A stretch of 64,000 bases of DNA from Paenibacillus sp. J31TS4 (GCF_018403265.1 NZ_BOSI01000002.1:496001-560000), one strand, 5' to 3'; shown: positions 16,347-24,643, counted from the stretch's first letter. The notes: generated from the sequence alone by a model not told the origin. Program-made: numbers and translations.

Positions 16347-17081
16347 CTACTCTAATTCAAACACAGAGGTTCTGCTGATGATCGTTCCGTTGTTTTTTCC
16401 TTCACAAATTTCCTTCATTGAACCGGGTTTGTCAAAGCTGACGACATGCATCGGCAGATTGTAATCTCTTGCTAATAGGAATGCCGACTGGTCCATGACT
16501 TTTAAATTGTGCTGCAAAACATCGTTATAGTGAAGGGATTTCACCTTTTTTGCGTTTTGGTCGATCTTCGGATCAGCGTTAAGAACGCCGTCCACCCCCT
16601 GTTTTGCGACCAAGAGGGCATCGCAGTTCACTTCAATAGCCCTTTGAACGGAAGGATAATCCGTGGTCACATAAGGCTGGCCGTTCCCGCCTGCGAAAAT
16701 CACAATATATCCCTTCTCCAGGTGGTGAATCGCTCTTAATCTAATGTAGGGCTCCGCTACAGAAGTGATGGGGTTGGCCGTCATAACTCGAACTTCTTTC
16801 GTTGTTTTGGCTTTTAAGACCCCTCGCAGCATGAGGCTGTTGATAACAGTCGCTAGCGTACCGATATTGTCAGCTTCCGCGCGTTCTATTCCCCAGCTGT
16901 CGGCCATATTCCCACGGAAGATGTTGCCTCCGCCGATAACCAACGATACCTCGACCCCCAGGTTTACAACGGACAAGATCTCGTTTGCAATGTGATCCAA
17001 TCGTTCCGGCTCGAACCCAAACTCCGAGCGGCCTGCAACGGCCCCGCCGCTTAATTTGATTAGAACCCGCCTGTATCTCAT
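16347..17081 (-). CDS. divergent UMP kinase paralogue (PyrH family)
   Basis: A 244-residue amino-acid-kinase-fold protein starting at ATG 17081 behind GGGAGGTG. PyrH hallmarks are present in order: VLIKLSGG, VIGGGNIFRG, AEADNIGTLATVINSL, VAEPYIRLRAIHHLEKG, VIFAGGNGQPYVTTD, DGVLNADP and LKVMDQSAFLLARD. Several otherwise strict positions differ from housekeeping PyrH (KLSGE to KLSGG, ADYMGML to ADNIGTL, GTGNPFFTTD to GGNGQPYVTTD). UMP kinase phosphorylates UMP to UDP. The usual pyrH sits between tsf and frr, which is not the case here, so this is a second, likely acquired copy. Expression is probably controlled by the attenuator just upstream. It might act on UMP under special conditions or on a nucleotide analogue. 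Confidence 0.85.
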   Translation of the reverse strand: MRYRRVLIKLSGGAVAGRSEFGFEPERLDHIANEILSVVNLGVEVSLVIGGGNIFRGNMADSWGIERAEADNIGTLATVINSLMLRGVLKAKTTKEVRVMTANPITSVAEPYIRLRAIHHLEKGYIVIFAGGNGQPYVTTDYPSVQRAIEVNCDALLVAKQGVDGVLNADPKIDQNAKKVKSLHYNDVLQHNLKVMDQSAFLLARDYNLPMHVVSFDKPGSMKEICEGKNNGTIISRTSVFELE

Positions 17082-17100
17082 TAGACACCTCCCGATAATT

Positions 17101-17137
17101 AAAAAAGACACTAAAGCAAGAGATGCTTTAGTGTCTT
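17101..17137 (-). terminator. attenuator hairpin in the leader of the UMP kinase paralogue
   Basis: On the minus strand AAGACACTAAAGC (17137-17125) is followed by a seven-base loop and its perfect complement GCTTTAGTGTCTT (17117-17105), then by an uninterrupted T run through 17101. It lies between the promoter and the ribosome site (about 17083-17090) of the kinase gene, so it must be bypassed for expression. Confidence 0.85.
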
Positions 17138-17197
17138 GGAAACGGGAATAGGAAGCTTAATCAGGAGTCTGGGAATGGCCTTACGCACTCGCTTCAT
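17111..17197 (-). CDS. 28-residue leader peptide overlapping the attenuator
   Basis: On the minus strand ATG at 17197 is preceded by GGAAGTGGAAGG and opens 28 codons ending in TAG at 17113-17111. The peptide begins MKRVRKAIPRLL, is basic and rich in Leu/Ile/Pro, and ends KTLKHLLL. Its last codons read through the whole 5' arm and loop of the attenuator, and the stop codon is inside the 3' arm. A ribosome translating to the end would therefore open the terminator. The arrangement is that of transcription attenuation leaders; the peptide itself probably has no other role. Confidence 0.7.
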   Translation of the reverse strand: MKRVRKAIPRLLIKLPIPVSKTLKHLLL

Positions 17198-17231
17198 CCT
17201 TCCACTTCCTTCCAGTTTCTATCAATTAGAG

Positions 17232-17261
17232 ATTATAGCGCAGTTTATTCTTCTCATGCAA
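17232..17261 (-). promoter_or_regulatory. promoter of the leader and UMP kinase transcript
   Basis: On the minus strand TTGCAT (17261-17256), an 18-base spacer and a perfect TATAAT (17237-17232) predict a start near 17225, giving a leader RNA of about 145 bases before the kinase start codon. Confidence 0.75.
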
Positions 17262-17381
17262 CCTTTGCGATGAGAGGAGCTTCTTATGCAGTTGTAGTCT
17301 CTCATGGCCCAGAAATCGCCTTATAAGGAAAAAACCTGGTTCTCTCGACCTGTTCCGAGGAAAGCCGGGCTTAGTCGGTTC

Positions 17382-17407
17382 GTTTCGCCGATTAGCGGGA
17401 TGGGTAA
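17382..17407 (+). promoter_or_regulatory. sigma-B-like promoter of the stress protein gene
   Basis: GTTTCG (17382-17387), a 14-base spacer and GGGTAA (17402-17407) closely resemble the general-stress sigma-B consensus (GTTT, 12-14 bases, GGGTAT). It is placed about 38 bases before the start codon. Confidence 0.5.
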
Positions 17408-17444
17408 ACAAATGGGGAGAAATGGATACAAGGAGGAGATTCGC

Positions 17445-18209
17445 ATGGAGAACAAAAAAATCGTCGGTGTGTTCGAAACGGAACAAGAAGCCTCCCGTGC
17501 CATTGAAGCCTTAAAAAACGAAGGATTCCGCACCGAGGATATTTCGGTCGTGGCCAAAGATAAGAACGAAGTCGAGTCGCTGAGCGAGGAAACCAAAGTG
17601 AAGGGGCTGGACGGCGCAGCGACCGGGATGACGGCCGGCGGGGTGCTGGGCGGCGTAACCGGTCTCATGGCCGGGCTCGGCGCACTGGCGGTGCCGGGCG
17701 TTGGGCCGCTGCTGGCGGCAGGCCCGATTGCCGCCACGCTGACCGGAGTGACGATAGGCGCGGGTGCCGGCGGGCTGGTCGGCGCTCTCATCGGACTGGG
17801 TTTGCCCGAAGCCGAGGCCAAGGAATATCAAGGCTACGTCGACAAAGGACATTTCCTCGTTCTGGTCGACGCGGATGTCGTGCGCGGCAAACGAGTTCAT
17901 GAGATTTTTGAAACCAACCGCTCGCTGATCGCGGAACGGCACGGCTCAACCGACCGCGCGAGCGCCGGACAAGCCGATGTGAAGGAAGGCCCGGTCGATC
18001 ACGCAAAGCCCGGCATCAACGAGATGAACGGGACGGAGACCGTTTACGGGACGGGAGCCTATCCAAAGGATGGCACGGCTCCGGATGCGGGGTGGGCAGA
18101 CCGTCCGCCGGGAACCGGCATGGACGGGTATAGGGAAGAAGAGGCGCGCCGGGAGCATGGCCGTATCCGGGCGTCACACGATCCGAGCGAGGGAACGGGG
18201 CGCGGCTAG
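17445..18209 (+). CDS. YflT/GSP17M-domain general stress protein
   Basis: A 254-residue protein starting at ATG 17445 behind AAGGAGGAG; the frame is open further upstream without a ribosome site. Residues about 1-55 (KKIVGVFETEQEASRAIEAL, then FRTEDISVVAKDK) match the YflT / general stress protein 17M domain. Residues about 55-130 are Gly/Ala-rich and hydrophobic, with several small-residue membrane-like stretches. The C-terminal 90 residues are hydrophilic, low-complexity and probably disordered. The role of the family is unknown; members are induced by general stress. A sigma-B-like promoter upstream agrees with that. Confidence 0.85.
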   Translation: MENKKIVGVFETEQEASRAIEALKNEGFRTEDISVVAKDKNEVESLSEETKVKGLDGAATGMTAGGVLGGVTGLMAGLGALAVPGVGPLLAAGPIAATLTGVTIGAGAGGLVGALIGLGLPEAEAKEYQGYVDKGHFLVLVDADVVRGKRVHEIFETNRSLIAERHGSTDRASAGQADVKEGPVDHAKPGINEMNGTETVYGTGAYPKDGTAPDAGWADRPPGTGMDGYREEEARREHGRIRASHDPSEGTGRG

Positions 18210-18253
18210 ACCGTGAGCAGCCGTTCTCGAATATAACACGTGCATCGTACGAT

Positions 18254-18280
18254 AAGCCCGTCCGGAATGGACGGGCTTTC
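18254..18280 (+). terminator. intrinsic terminator of the stress protein gene
   Basis: AAGCCCGTCC (18254-18263) pairs with GGACGGGCTT (18269-18278), then TTC. Confidence 0.75.
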
Positions 18281-18331
18281 GTGTGTCTGCGGAGCACAGC
18301 CGGCTTCACTTTGGGGCGGTGAAGCGGCTGT

Positions 18332-18360
18332 TTGGTAGGTGTTGCCGGTTGCAGTATAAT
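18332..18360 (+). promoter_or_regulatory. promoter of the second M29 aminopeptidase gene
   Basis: TTGGTA (18332-18337), a 17-base spacer and TATAAT (18355-18360) lie 66 bases before the start codon. Confidence 0.7.
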
Positions 18361-18426
18361 GTAGGCGGATGCTATTACGATCAAACCGGCCCCTGCGAGG
18401 GACGGAAAAAAGGAGAACGATACAAG

Positions 18427-19542
18427 ATGCTGGATCCGAGACTTACCAAACTGGCGGACGTCCTCGTCCGCCATTCGACCCGCATTCAGCCGGGCGACAA
18501 TGTCCTGATCGAAGCGACCGGCATTGACAACGCGCTGGTCAAAGAACTGGTGCGCCGCGTGCACGAAGCCGGCGGACGGCCCTATGTTAATCTGAGGGAA
18601 CAGGCGGTCACCCGACAGCTGCTGCTGGGCGCGACCGAGGAGCAGCTCAAGACGTGGGCGGACTTCGACACCTACCAGATGAAGCAGATGCAGGCGTACA
18701 TATCGGTCCGCGGAGGCTCGAACATCAACGAGATGGCGGACGTGCCGTCGGACAAGATGGGGATGTATTCCTCGCTGTACACCCATCCGGTCCATCTCCA
18801 GACACGCGTGAAGGAGACCAAATGGGTCATCCTCCGCTACCCGACGCCTTCCATGGCCCAGCTCGCCGGACAGAGCACGGAGGCGTTCGAGCAATTCTAC
18901 TTCGACGTCTGCACGCTCGACTACGGCAAAATGTCGCAGGCGATGGATCCCCTCAAGGCGCTTATGGACCGGACGGACGTCGTGCAGCTGAAGGGGCCGG
19001 GAACCGATCTGACCTTCTCGATCAAGGGGATCGGCTCGGTCAAATGCGCCGGTGAGAACAACATTCCGGACGGCGAGGTGTTCACCGCACCGGTCAAGGA
19101 TTCGGTGAACGGAACCATCTCGTACAATACGCCGACGCCGTATAACGGCTTCACGTTCGAGAACGTCGTCCTTGAGTTCGAGAACGGCAAGATTGTCCGT
19201 GCGACGGCGAACGATACCGAACGGATCAACAAGATTCTCGATACGGATGCGGGCGCCAGGTACGTAGGCGAATTCGCGATCGGGGTCAACCCGTTCATCC
19301 GCGAGCCGATGAAGGACATTCTGTTCGACGAGAAGATCGACGGCAGCTTCCACTTCACGCCTGGCCAATGCTACGACGACGCTTTTAACGGCAACCAATC
19401 GTCGGTCCACTGGGATATGGTCAATATCCAACGGCCGGAATACGGCGGCGGCGAGATCTGGTTCGACGGCAAGCTGATCCGCAAGGACGGCCGATTCGTG
19501 CTGCCTGAACTGGAGCAGCTGAACCCCGAGAATCTCAAGTAG
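18427..19542 (+). CDS. M29 family aminopeptidase, short type
   Basis: A 371-residue metallo-aminopeptidase starting at ATG 18427 behind AAAAGGAGAA. Metal-ligand motifs appear in the family order: Glu in IPDGEVFTAP, Glu in VGEFAIGVNPF, Glu/His/Tyr in FDEKIDGSFHFTPGQCY and His/Asp in SSVHWDMVNI. The sequence FRPQYGGGE-like end (RPEYGGGEIWFDGKLIRKDG) is characteristic of this Bacillales subgroup. It is a cytosolic peptidase of broad specificity and has its own promoter and terminator. It is about 40 residues shorter than the paralogue at 11951-13186. Confidence 0.93.
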   Translation: MLDPRLTKLADVLVRHSTRIQPGDNVLIEATGIDNALVKELVRRVHEAGGRPYVNLREQAVTRQLLLGATEEQLKTWADFDTYQMKQMQAYISVRGGSNINEMADVPSDKMGMYSSLYTHPVHLQTRVKETKWVILRYPTPSMAQLAGQSTEAFEQFYFDVCTLDYGKMSQAMDPLKALMDRTDVVQLKGPGTDLTFSIKGIGSVKCAGENNIPDGEVFTAPVKDSVNGTISYNTPTPYNGFTFENVVLEFENGKIVRATANDTERINKILDTDAGARYVGEFAIGVNPFIREPMKDILFDEKIDGSFHFTPGQCYDDAFNGNQSSVHWDMVNIQRPEYGGGEIWFDGKLIRKDGRFVLPELEQLNPENLK

Positions 19543-19610
19543 CGTCACGCCTCGTCCTCACGGGGCTGCGCTAAACCCGCTCCGGCGGCGGAGACGCCGG
19601 AACGCCAAGG

Positions 19611-19656
19611 AACCTGACAACGGACCTGCAAGTCCGTCGTCAGGTTTCTTTTTTTT
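19611..19656 (+). terminator. intrinsic terminator of the second M29 gene
   Basis: AACCTGACAACGGAC (19611-19625) pairs with GTCCGTCGTCAGGTT with one offset, followed by a long T-rich tract. The remaining bases to 19814 contain no gene. Confidence 0.9.
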
Positions 19657-19814
19657 GTGCTCCGGGCGGCGGTGCCGGTGCGAGCAGCGGCTCAGGGCCA
19701 GGGATAGACAGGAACGGCGAATAGGAGTGAGATCGGCTCCGAGGGCTCGCCGGCGCTATTTGCCGGAAGCCGATGGCAGATCGCCGTTTGTCCAAGCCTC
19801 TAGCTGCTTGCCGC

Positions 19815-20855
19815 TTATCGGAACGTCATGGTGAGCTCGCCGCCGCCTTGCTCCGCCTTCAGCTCGGCCATAGCTCCGTTCACCAGCGTCAGCTGGGGCG
19901 GGACATGGCCGATGTCGGCTCCGTAAACGACCGGGATGTTCAGATCGCCGAAGACCGCCTCCAGCGCGTCCGTCAGCTCGAAGTCCTTGGTCGGCGAATA
20001 CCCGGCGGGTCTGCCGAAGAGGACGCCCGCCGCGCCGGCGAACCAGCCGCACTGCCGCAGCTGCCAAAGGCTTCGGTACAGCTCGGCCGCGTTCATCTCG
20101 CAGCTCTCCAAATACCACAGCACCCCGGTATCCGCGCATGTCTGCCGCACGAACGCTTCGACCGGCGCATACGGCGTGCCAGCCAGCCGGCTGATCGTGT
20201 CGAGACAGCCGCCGAGCAGACGGCCAGAGGCCCGCTCGGTATGCGCGGCATCTCCCTCGTGTCCCAGCACTGTCCAGGTCGTCGGCGTGTCCAGCTGGAA
20301 GCCGGGCTTCGCGAAGTTCCACTCCGCCTGGTAGAGAGCCGAGGATCGCTGCCGTACGCTTCCGCCCGCCGGGGTGCCGAGAACGTCCAGCCAGCGCGCG
20401 GTGACAGGGTCCCATTCCGGCGCCCGCAGATCGATATAGTTCGGTCCGTGTGAGGAAGCATACCCCGTCGCGAGCGTATAGGCGAAGGTAAGCGTGCTGA
20501 TGTCGGAGTAGCCGTGAATCCATTTGGGCGGACTCTGCCGGAGCCGCTCCCAGTCGAGAAGAGGGAGCAGCTCCATCAGGAACTCGCCGCCCCACGGGGG
20601 AATGACGGCTCGGATCTCGTCATCCGTCAGCAGCCGCTGGAGCTCTTCGGCTCTCGTTTCCTTAGAGGCGCTGACGCACTTGACGTTCGACCGGAGCGCC
20701 TCGCCTTCGACGACGGCGAAGCCCAGCCCCTCCATCCGGCTCTTCGCTTCGTCCAACAAGGGGTGAAGCGTATGGTCTACTCCGCTCGAAGGTGCGGTGA
20801 CCGCCAGGCGGTCGCCCCGTTTCAGCGGCTGCGGGTATCGGATCGAGTGGGACAT
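19815..20855 (-). CDS. S66 peptidase, LD-carboxypeptidase/MccF-like
   Basis: A 346-residue serine peptidase of family S66. The catalytic Ser117 is in GYSDIS, the Glu in LWYLESCE and the His in ADIGHVPPQ, giving the Ser-Glu-His triad of LD-carboxypeptidase A and MccF. The first group trims the terminal D-Ala from murein tetrapeptides during recycling; MccF-type members cleave microcin C-like aminoacyl-nucleotide toxins and related acyl-sulfamoyl adenylates. Sequence around the triad and the length (346 rather than about 300) fit the MccF-like branch better, but the activity is uncertain. The start has AAGGAGGAACC upstream. It stands alone on the minus strand. Confidence 0.88.
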   Translation of the reverse strand: MSHSIRYPQPLKRGDRLAVTAPSSGVDHTLHPLLDEAKSRMEGLGFAVVEGEALRSNVKCVSASKETRAEELQRLLTDDEIRAVIPPWGGEFLMELLPLLDWERLRQSPPKWIHGYSDISTLTFAYTLATGYASSHGPNYIDLRAPEWDPVTARWLDVLGTPAGGSVRQRSSALYQAEWNFAKPGFQLDTPTTWTVLGHEGDAAHTERASGRLLGGCLDTISRLAGTPYAPVEAFVRQTCADTGVLWYLESCEMNAAELYRSLWQLRQCGWFAGAAGVLFGRPAGYSPTKDFELTDALEAVFGDLNIPVVYGADIGHVPPQLTLVNGAMAELKAEQGGGELTMTFR

Positions 20856-21039
20856 GGGTGGTTCCTCCTTTGCTAAGCAGGCACTTTTTTTGTTCCAACC
20901 AGTATAGCCGTTCCCCTCGAGGATAAAAAGAGCTTATAAACAAAAGCAGGATGCCGGGGAGGCAGACCCAATTTATGGTATCCTTCTGTTAGCTGGGCCT
21001 ATCCAAAGGCAGCGAGTAGGTAACTGGAGGAGAGAGACG

Positions 21040-21567
21040 ATGATCTACGTGGTCAGGCACGGACAGACCGACTGGAACAAGGAGGGAAGGCTGCAGGGCA
21101 GGCAGGGACTGCCTTTAAATGAGCGGGGAATCGAGCAGGCGGAATCGTTAAGGGAGCAGCTAAGCGGGGTAAGCTTCGCTTCCGTCTATTCCTCTCCCCA
21201 GGAGAGAGCCGTGCAGACGGCCGAGAGGATCGCGGGGAAACAAGCCGTCACGGACGCAAGGCTGGATGTATTCGATCTGGGCGAGGCGGACGGACAGTTG
21301 AGGAGCAAGGTCACAATGGCGGGCGGCATTCCCGACCCCACGCTGTACTCCGGAGTAGAGGAGATCAGGCTGTTCATCCGGAGAGTGTTCACGTTCATGG
21401 ACTGGCTGAAGGAGCAGCACGGAGCATCGGGCGAGCCTATACTCATCTCTGGACATAGATGCACGACCGGCTGCATCGGCGCTTATTTTGAAGGAACCCC
21501 TCAGGACGGCAATCTCCTTAAGTACTCTTCCTCGAACGGAGAGTATAAGGTTTATCGCTTTCGTTAA
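21040..21567 (+). CDS. histidine phosphatase family protein
   Basis: A 175-residue phosphoglycerate mutase-like phosphatase starting at ATG 21040 behind GGAGGAGAG. The catalytic motif VVRHGQTDWN places the phospho-accepting histidine at residue 7; YSSPQERAVQTAE follows, and a second histidine lies in ISGHRCTTG. Related proteins dephosphorylate sugar phosphates, cobalamin precursors or other small phosphates; the substrate is unknown. No associated pathway gene is adjacent. Confidence 0.9.
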   Translation: MIYVVRHGQTDWNKEGRLQGRQGLPLNERGIEQAESLREQLSGVSFASVYSSPQERAVQTAERIAGKQAVTDARLDVFDLGEADGQLRSKVTMAGGIPDPTLYSGVEEIRLFIRRVFTFMDWLKEQHGASGEPILISGHRCTTGCIGAYFEGTPQDGNLLKYSSSNGEYKVYRFR

Positions 21568-21695
21568 TGGAATAGCGGCAAAAAAATGCAGGACCGAAGC
21601 CCGGCGCTTCCAAAAGCAGGAGTTTGGCAACTTCGTATGGAAATCATGTTGGAAACGGCGGGTGTCCCGTCTACATGAAACGAGGAAATCGAAAG

Positions 21696-22253
21696 ATGGG
21701 GATCGCCATTGAGCTGTTTTTGGAAAACCGTGCGGAAGAGGAGCTGAGGGAGATTGGCTCGAGGCTGGCTGCTGCAGGGCTCGGGGAGGACCTGTTCGCA
21801 CAGGGTACCCGGCCGCATCTATCGCTGGCCGTATATGACGGGGAGGTCGACCTGGACCGGCTGGAGAGCACGCTCCAGGCATTTGCCGCCGAGACGCCGG
21901 CCTTGCGGGTGACGATGGCCTCTCTCGGCTGCTTCCGGACGGAGGAGGGCGTCGTCTATGCCGCTCCCGACGTGACGGAGGCGCTCGTCGAGGCGCATGG
22001 GGCTTACCATGCGCTTGCGGCCGAGTTCGCGCCCGTCCTGCGCTCGTATTACCGGCCGGGTGCCTGGGCGCCGCACTGCACGCTGGCGATGGGCCTCACG
22101 GCCGAGCAGACGGACGAAGCGCTTGTGCGGCTCGCCGAATGGTACCGCCCGGGCGAAGTCCAGGTGGAGACGGCGGCAATTGTCCGGTTCCGGCCGCACC
22201 CGATCCGTACGCTGGCACAGTTCCCGATGGGCGGAGGCGGGCCCCCCGCCTGA
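21696..22253 (+). CDS. 2H phosphoesterase, 2'-5' RNA ligase family
   Basis: A 185-residue protein. ATG 21696 is chosen for the CGAGGA site ten bases upstream; in-frame starts at 21624 and 21675 have weaker sites. The two catalytic HxS/T motifs of the 2H fold are His41 in HLSLAVY and His127 in HCTLAMGL, about 86 residues apart, the usual spacing. Family members act as 2'-5' RNA ligases or cyclic phosphodiesterases. The gene follows a phosphatase and precedes an aldo/keto reductase in the same direction. Confidence 0.88.
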   Translation: MGIAIELFLENRAEEELREIGSRLAAAGLGEDLFAQGTRPHLSLAVYDGEVDLDRLESTLQAFAAETPALRVTMASLGCFRTEEGVVYAAPDVTEALVEAHGAYHALAAEFAPVLRSYYRPGAWAPHCTLAMGLTAEQTDEALVRLAEWYRPGEVQVETAAIVRFRPHPIRTLAQFPMGGGGPPA

Positions 22254-22378
22254 GACGCCCCCCGGCAGGAAGTGGACAGGCAGGCTGCAGCGAAGCTGCG
22301 ACGAAGGACGTATTCATTGCACCACCGGGCGCGTCAGGGCAAGTACGCCGGGGGGGAGCGAAAAGGGAGGTAGAACCG

Positions 22379-23290
22379 ATGAACGAACGTATGGAGACGC
22401 GCCGGCTGGGCCGGACCGATCACCACAGCTCGGTGGTCATCTATGGCGCCGCCAGTCTCGGCGACGTGACGCAGGAGGAGGCCGACGCCTCCATTCAGTA
22501 TGCGCTTGATGCCGGCATCAACCATTTTGACACCGCTTCCAGCTACGGGGACTCCGAGCTGAGGCTCGGCCCCTGGATGGGCCGGATCCGGAACCGCATC
22601 TTCCTGGCGACCAAGGCGCTGGAGCGCAAGCGGGACGACGCGAAGCGCGAGATCGAACGGTCTCTTACCCGGCTGCAGGTCGACCGGGTTGACCTGCTCC
22701 AGCTGCACGCGGTGAAGACGTTCGAGGAGCTGGACGAAGTGACGGCGCCGGGAGGAGCGCTCGAGGCGCTCATCGAAGCGCGCGACCAGGGGCTGACGAA
22801 GCATATCGGGATTACGGGCCACGGTCATCTTGCTCCATCGGTCCACCTTGAGGCGCTCCGCCGGTTTCCGTTCGACACCGTGCTGACGCCGCTGAACTTC
22901 ATTCTGTACAGCAATGCCGATTACCGCCTCGCGTTCCAGGAGCTTGAGACGGAGGTGCGGCACCAGGATGCCGGCCTGATGGTCATCAAGGCGGTGGCAC
23001 GAGGGCCGTGGAAGAGCGAGGAAGACCGACGCTACGCCACCTGGTACGAGCCCTTCGACGAGCCGGAGTATGTGGACCGCGCCGTCTCGTTCGTTCTCGG
23101 CAACAGGACGCTGACCGGGCTCGCCAGCGCCGGGGACATTCACCTGCTTCCCCGGATCGTCGAAGCCGTCAGGCGGCGCCGCGAACTCAGCGAGGAAGAG
23201 GTGCGGGAGCTGCTGCGGTCGGCCCCCCGCTACGGCTCGCCGTTCGGGGATTTGGCGACCGGACAGCTGGGAGGCATCCCGTTTCGTTGA
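22379..23290 (+). CDS. aldo/keto reductase
   Basis: A 303-residue NAD(P)-dependent oxidoreductase starting at ATG 22379 behind AAAGGGAGGT. The catalytic tetrad is Asp51, Tyr56, Lys79 and His110 (motifs [27 protein letters not shown]). The C-terminal part differs from the YqkF-like enzyme at 2107 and ends with a helical segment and GQLGGIPF. It belongs to the group of AKRs annotated as predicted oxidoreductases, sometimes with a C-terminal ferredoxin-like part, which is missing here. Substrate unknown. Confidence 0.9.
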   Translation: MNERMETRRLGRTDHHSSVVIYGAASLGDVTQEEADASIQYALDAGINHFDTASSYGDSELRLGPWMGRIRNRIFLATKALERKRDDAKREIERSLTRLQVDRVDLLQLHAVKTFEELDEVTAPGGALEALIEARDQGLTKHIGITGHGHLAPSVHLEALRRFPFDTVLTPLNFILYSNADYRLAFQELETEVRHQDAGLMVIKAVARGPWKSEEDRRYATWYEPFDEPEYVDRAVSFVLGNRTLTGLASAGDIHLLPRIVEAVRRRRELSEEEVRELLRSAPRYGSPFGDLATGQLGGIPFR

Positions 23291-23374
23291 ACCCGGGCCG
23301 GAATTATGTTATGGTATAGAGAGTGAATAGAATACGCTGCACCGGAGGAGCCTGTCATTTGACAGGCTCTTTTT
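23287..23374 (+). promoter_or_regulatory. possible promoter and terminator before the antiporter gene
   Basis: TTGAAC (23287-23292), 17 bases and TATGGT (23310-23315) form a weak promoter overlapping the end of the reductase gene. GAGCCTGTCA (23348-23357) and TGACAGGCTC (23360-23369) followed by five T residues form an intrinsic terminator. This is either just the end of the reductase transcript, or, if the promoter is real, an attenuator in the antiporter leader. Confidence 0.5.
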
Positions 23375-23415
23375 GTCGTTTTCCGGGCATACGAGCAAGA
23401 GAAAGGATGGATAGG

Positions 23416-24582
23416 ATGGAACTGATTCTTCAATTGGCCATAATCATTATTTGCACCAAGCTTGCGGGGGATTGGGCGGTCCGGCTAGGACAGCCGTCGG
23501 TTCTCGGCAAATTGATCGTGGGGGTTCTGATCGGGCCGGCGGTGCTCAACTGGGTCCAGAGCTCAAGCGCGCTGGAGGCGTTCAGCGAGATCGGCGTCCT
23601 GCTGCTAATGTTCTTCGCGGGTCTAGAAACCGATCTTAAGGATCTGAACGAAAACCGCAACGCTTCGGTGGCGGTGGCGCTCGGAGGCATCGTGCTTCCG
23701 CTCGCTGCAGGCTACGTTTCGGGACTCGCGATCGGCATGGACATGGGTCAGGCTCTCTTCCTCGGACTCCTGCTGTCCGCCACGTCCGTGAGCATCTCGG
23801 TGCAGACGTTCAAGGAGCTCGGCCAGATGAAGAGCAGGGAGAGTACGACGGTGCTCGGTGCCGCGCTGGTCGACGATATCGTCGTCGTCGTCGCGCTCGC
23901 CATACTGATGAGCGTCCTCACAACCGCCGATGTCGGGCTCGGGCTTGTCATCGGCAAGAAGGTGTTGTTCTTCGTCCTGATCGCGCTGCTCGGCTGGAAG
24001 GCCGTACCGTGGCTGATGCGGAAGCTTGCGCCACTGCAAATTACGGAGCCGGTACTCAGTATCGCGTTGGCGATCTGTCTCTTCTTCTCCTTCACGGCAG
24101 ACTATTTTGGCGTCGCAGGAATCATCGGCGCATTCGCAGCGGGCATCGCGATCTCGCAGACGGAATTCAAGCATGAAGTGGAGAAGAGACTCGAGCCGGT
24201 CGCCTATACGATCTTCGTGCCCGTCTTTTTCGTCAGTATCGGCCTTAATGTAACGTTCGCCGGCCTGTCCGGCCAGCTGCCGATCATTGTCCTGCTGTCC
24301 GTCGTCGCGATCCTCTCCAAGCTGGCAGGCTCGGGGCTCGGCGCCAAGCTGACCGGATTCGGCTGGCACTCCTCGGTCACGATCGGGGCCGGCATGATCT
24401 CCCGGGGCGAGGTCGCCCTCATTCTTGCCGCGATCGGCATGGAGGCGGGTCTGCTCCTGCCGAGCTACTTCACCACCATCGTCATCGTCGTCATCGTCTC
24501 CACGATGGTGACGCCGCCGCTGCTCAAGTATTTGCTCGGCCGCAAGCAACAACCGGAAGCAGCCGGGGCCGGAGCGGAATAA
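23416..24582 (+). CDS. Na+(K+)/H+ antiporter, CPA2 (NapA/GerN-type)
   Basis: A 388-residue membrane protein with about twelve hydrophobic segments. ATG 23416 is preferred over ATG 23407 because GGATGG precedes it. The CPA2 signature includes LGQPSVLGKLIVGVLIGP, then the ion-binding pair of aspartates in GAALVDDIVVVV, which is typical of electrogenic NapA/GerN-type exchangers, and a later GVAGIIGAFAAGIAISQTEF segment. There is no C-terminal TrkA domain, unlike KefB/C. In spore formers the GerN group takes part in germination, but no germination gene is adjacent. It exchanges cations for protons at the cytoplasmic membrane. Confidence 0.92.
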   Translation: MELILQLAIIIICTKLAGDWAVRLGQPSVLGKLIVGVLIGPAVLNWVQSSSALEAFSEIGVLLLMFFAGLETDLKDLNENRNASVAVALGGIVLPLAAGYVSGLAIGMDMGQALFLGLLLSATSVSISVQTFKELGQMKSRESTTVLGAALVDDIVVVVALAILMSVLTTADVGLGLVIGKKVLFFVLIALLGWKAVPWLMRKLAPLQITEPVLSIALAICLFFSFTADYFGVAGIIGAFAAGIAISQTEFKHEVEKRLEPVAYTIFVPVFFVSIGLNVTFAGLSGQLPIIVLLSVVAILSKLAGSGLGAKLTGFGWHSSVTIGAGMISRGEVALILAAIGMEAGLLLPSYFTTIVIVVIVSTMVTPPLLKYLLGRKQQPEAAGAGAE

Positions 24583-24643
24583 TCGGCCCGTCCGCCGCTC
24601 ATCCTAATCGAGTACCCAAGATGAGGAAGGGGAATCGGAGGAC

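Noticed and set aside
18016-19548. A 510-codon antisense frame over the second M29 aminopeptidase
   Set aside because: Lies opposite a gene with intact catalytic motifs, lacks a ribosome site and family features.
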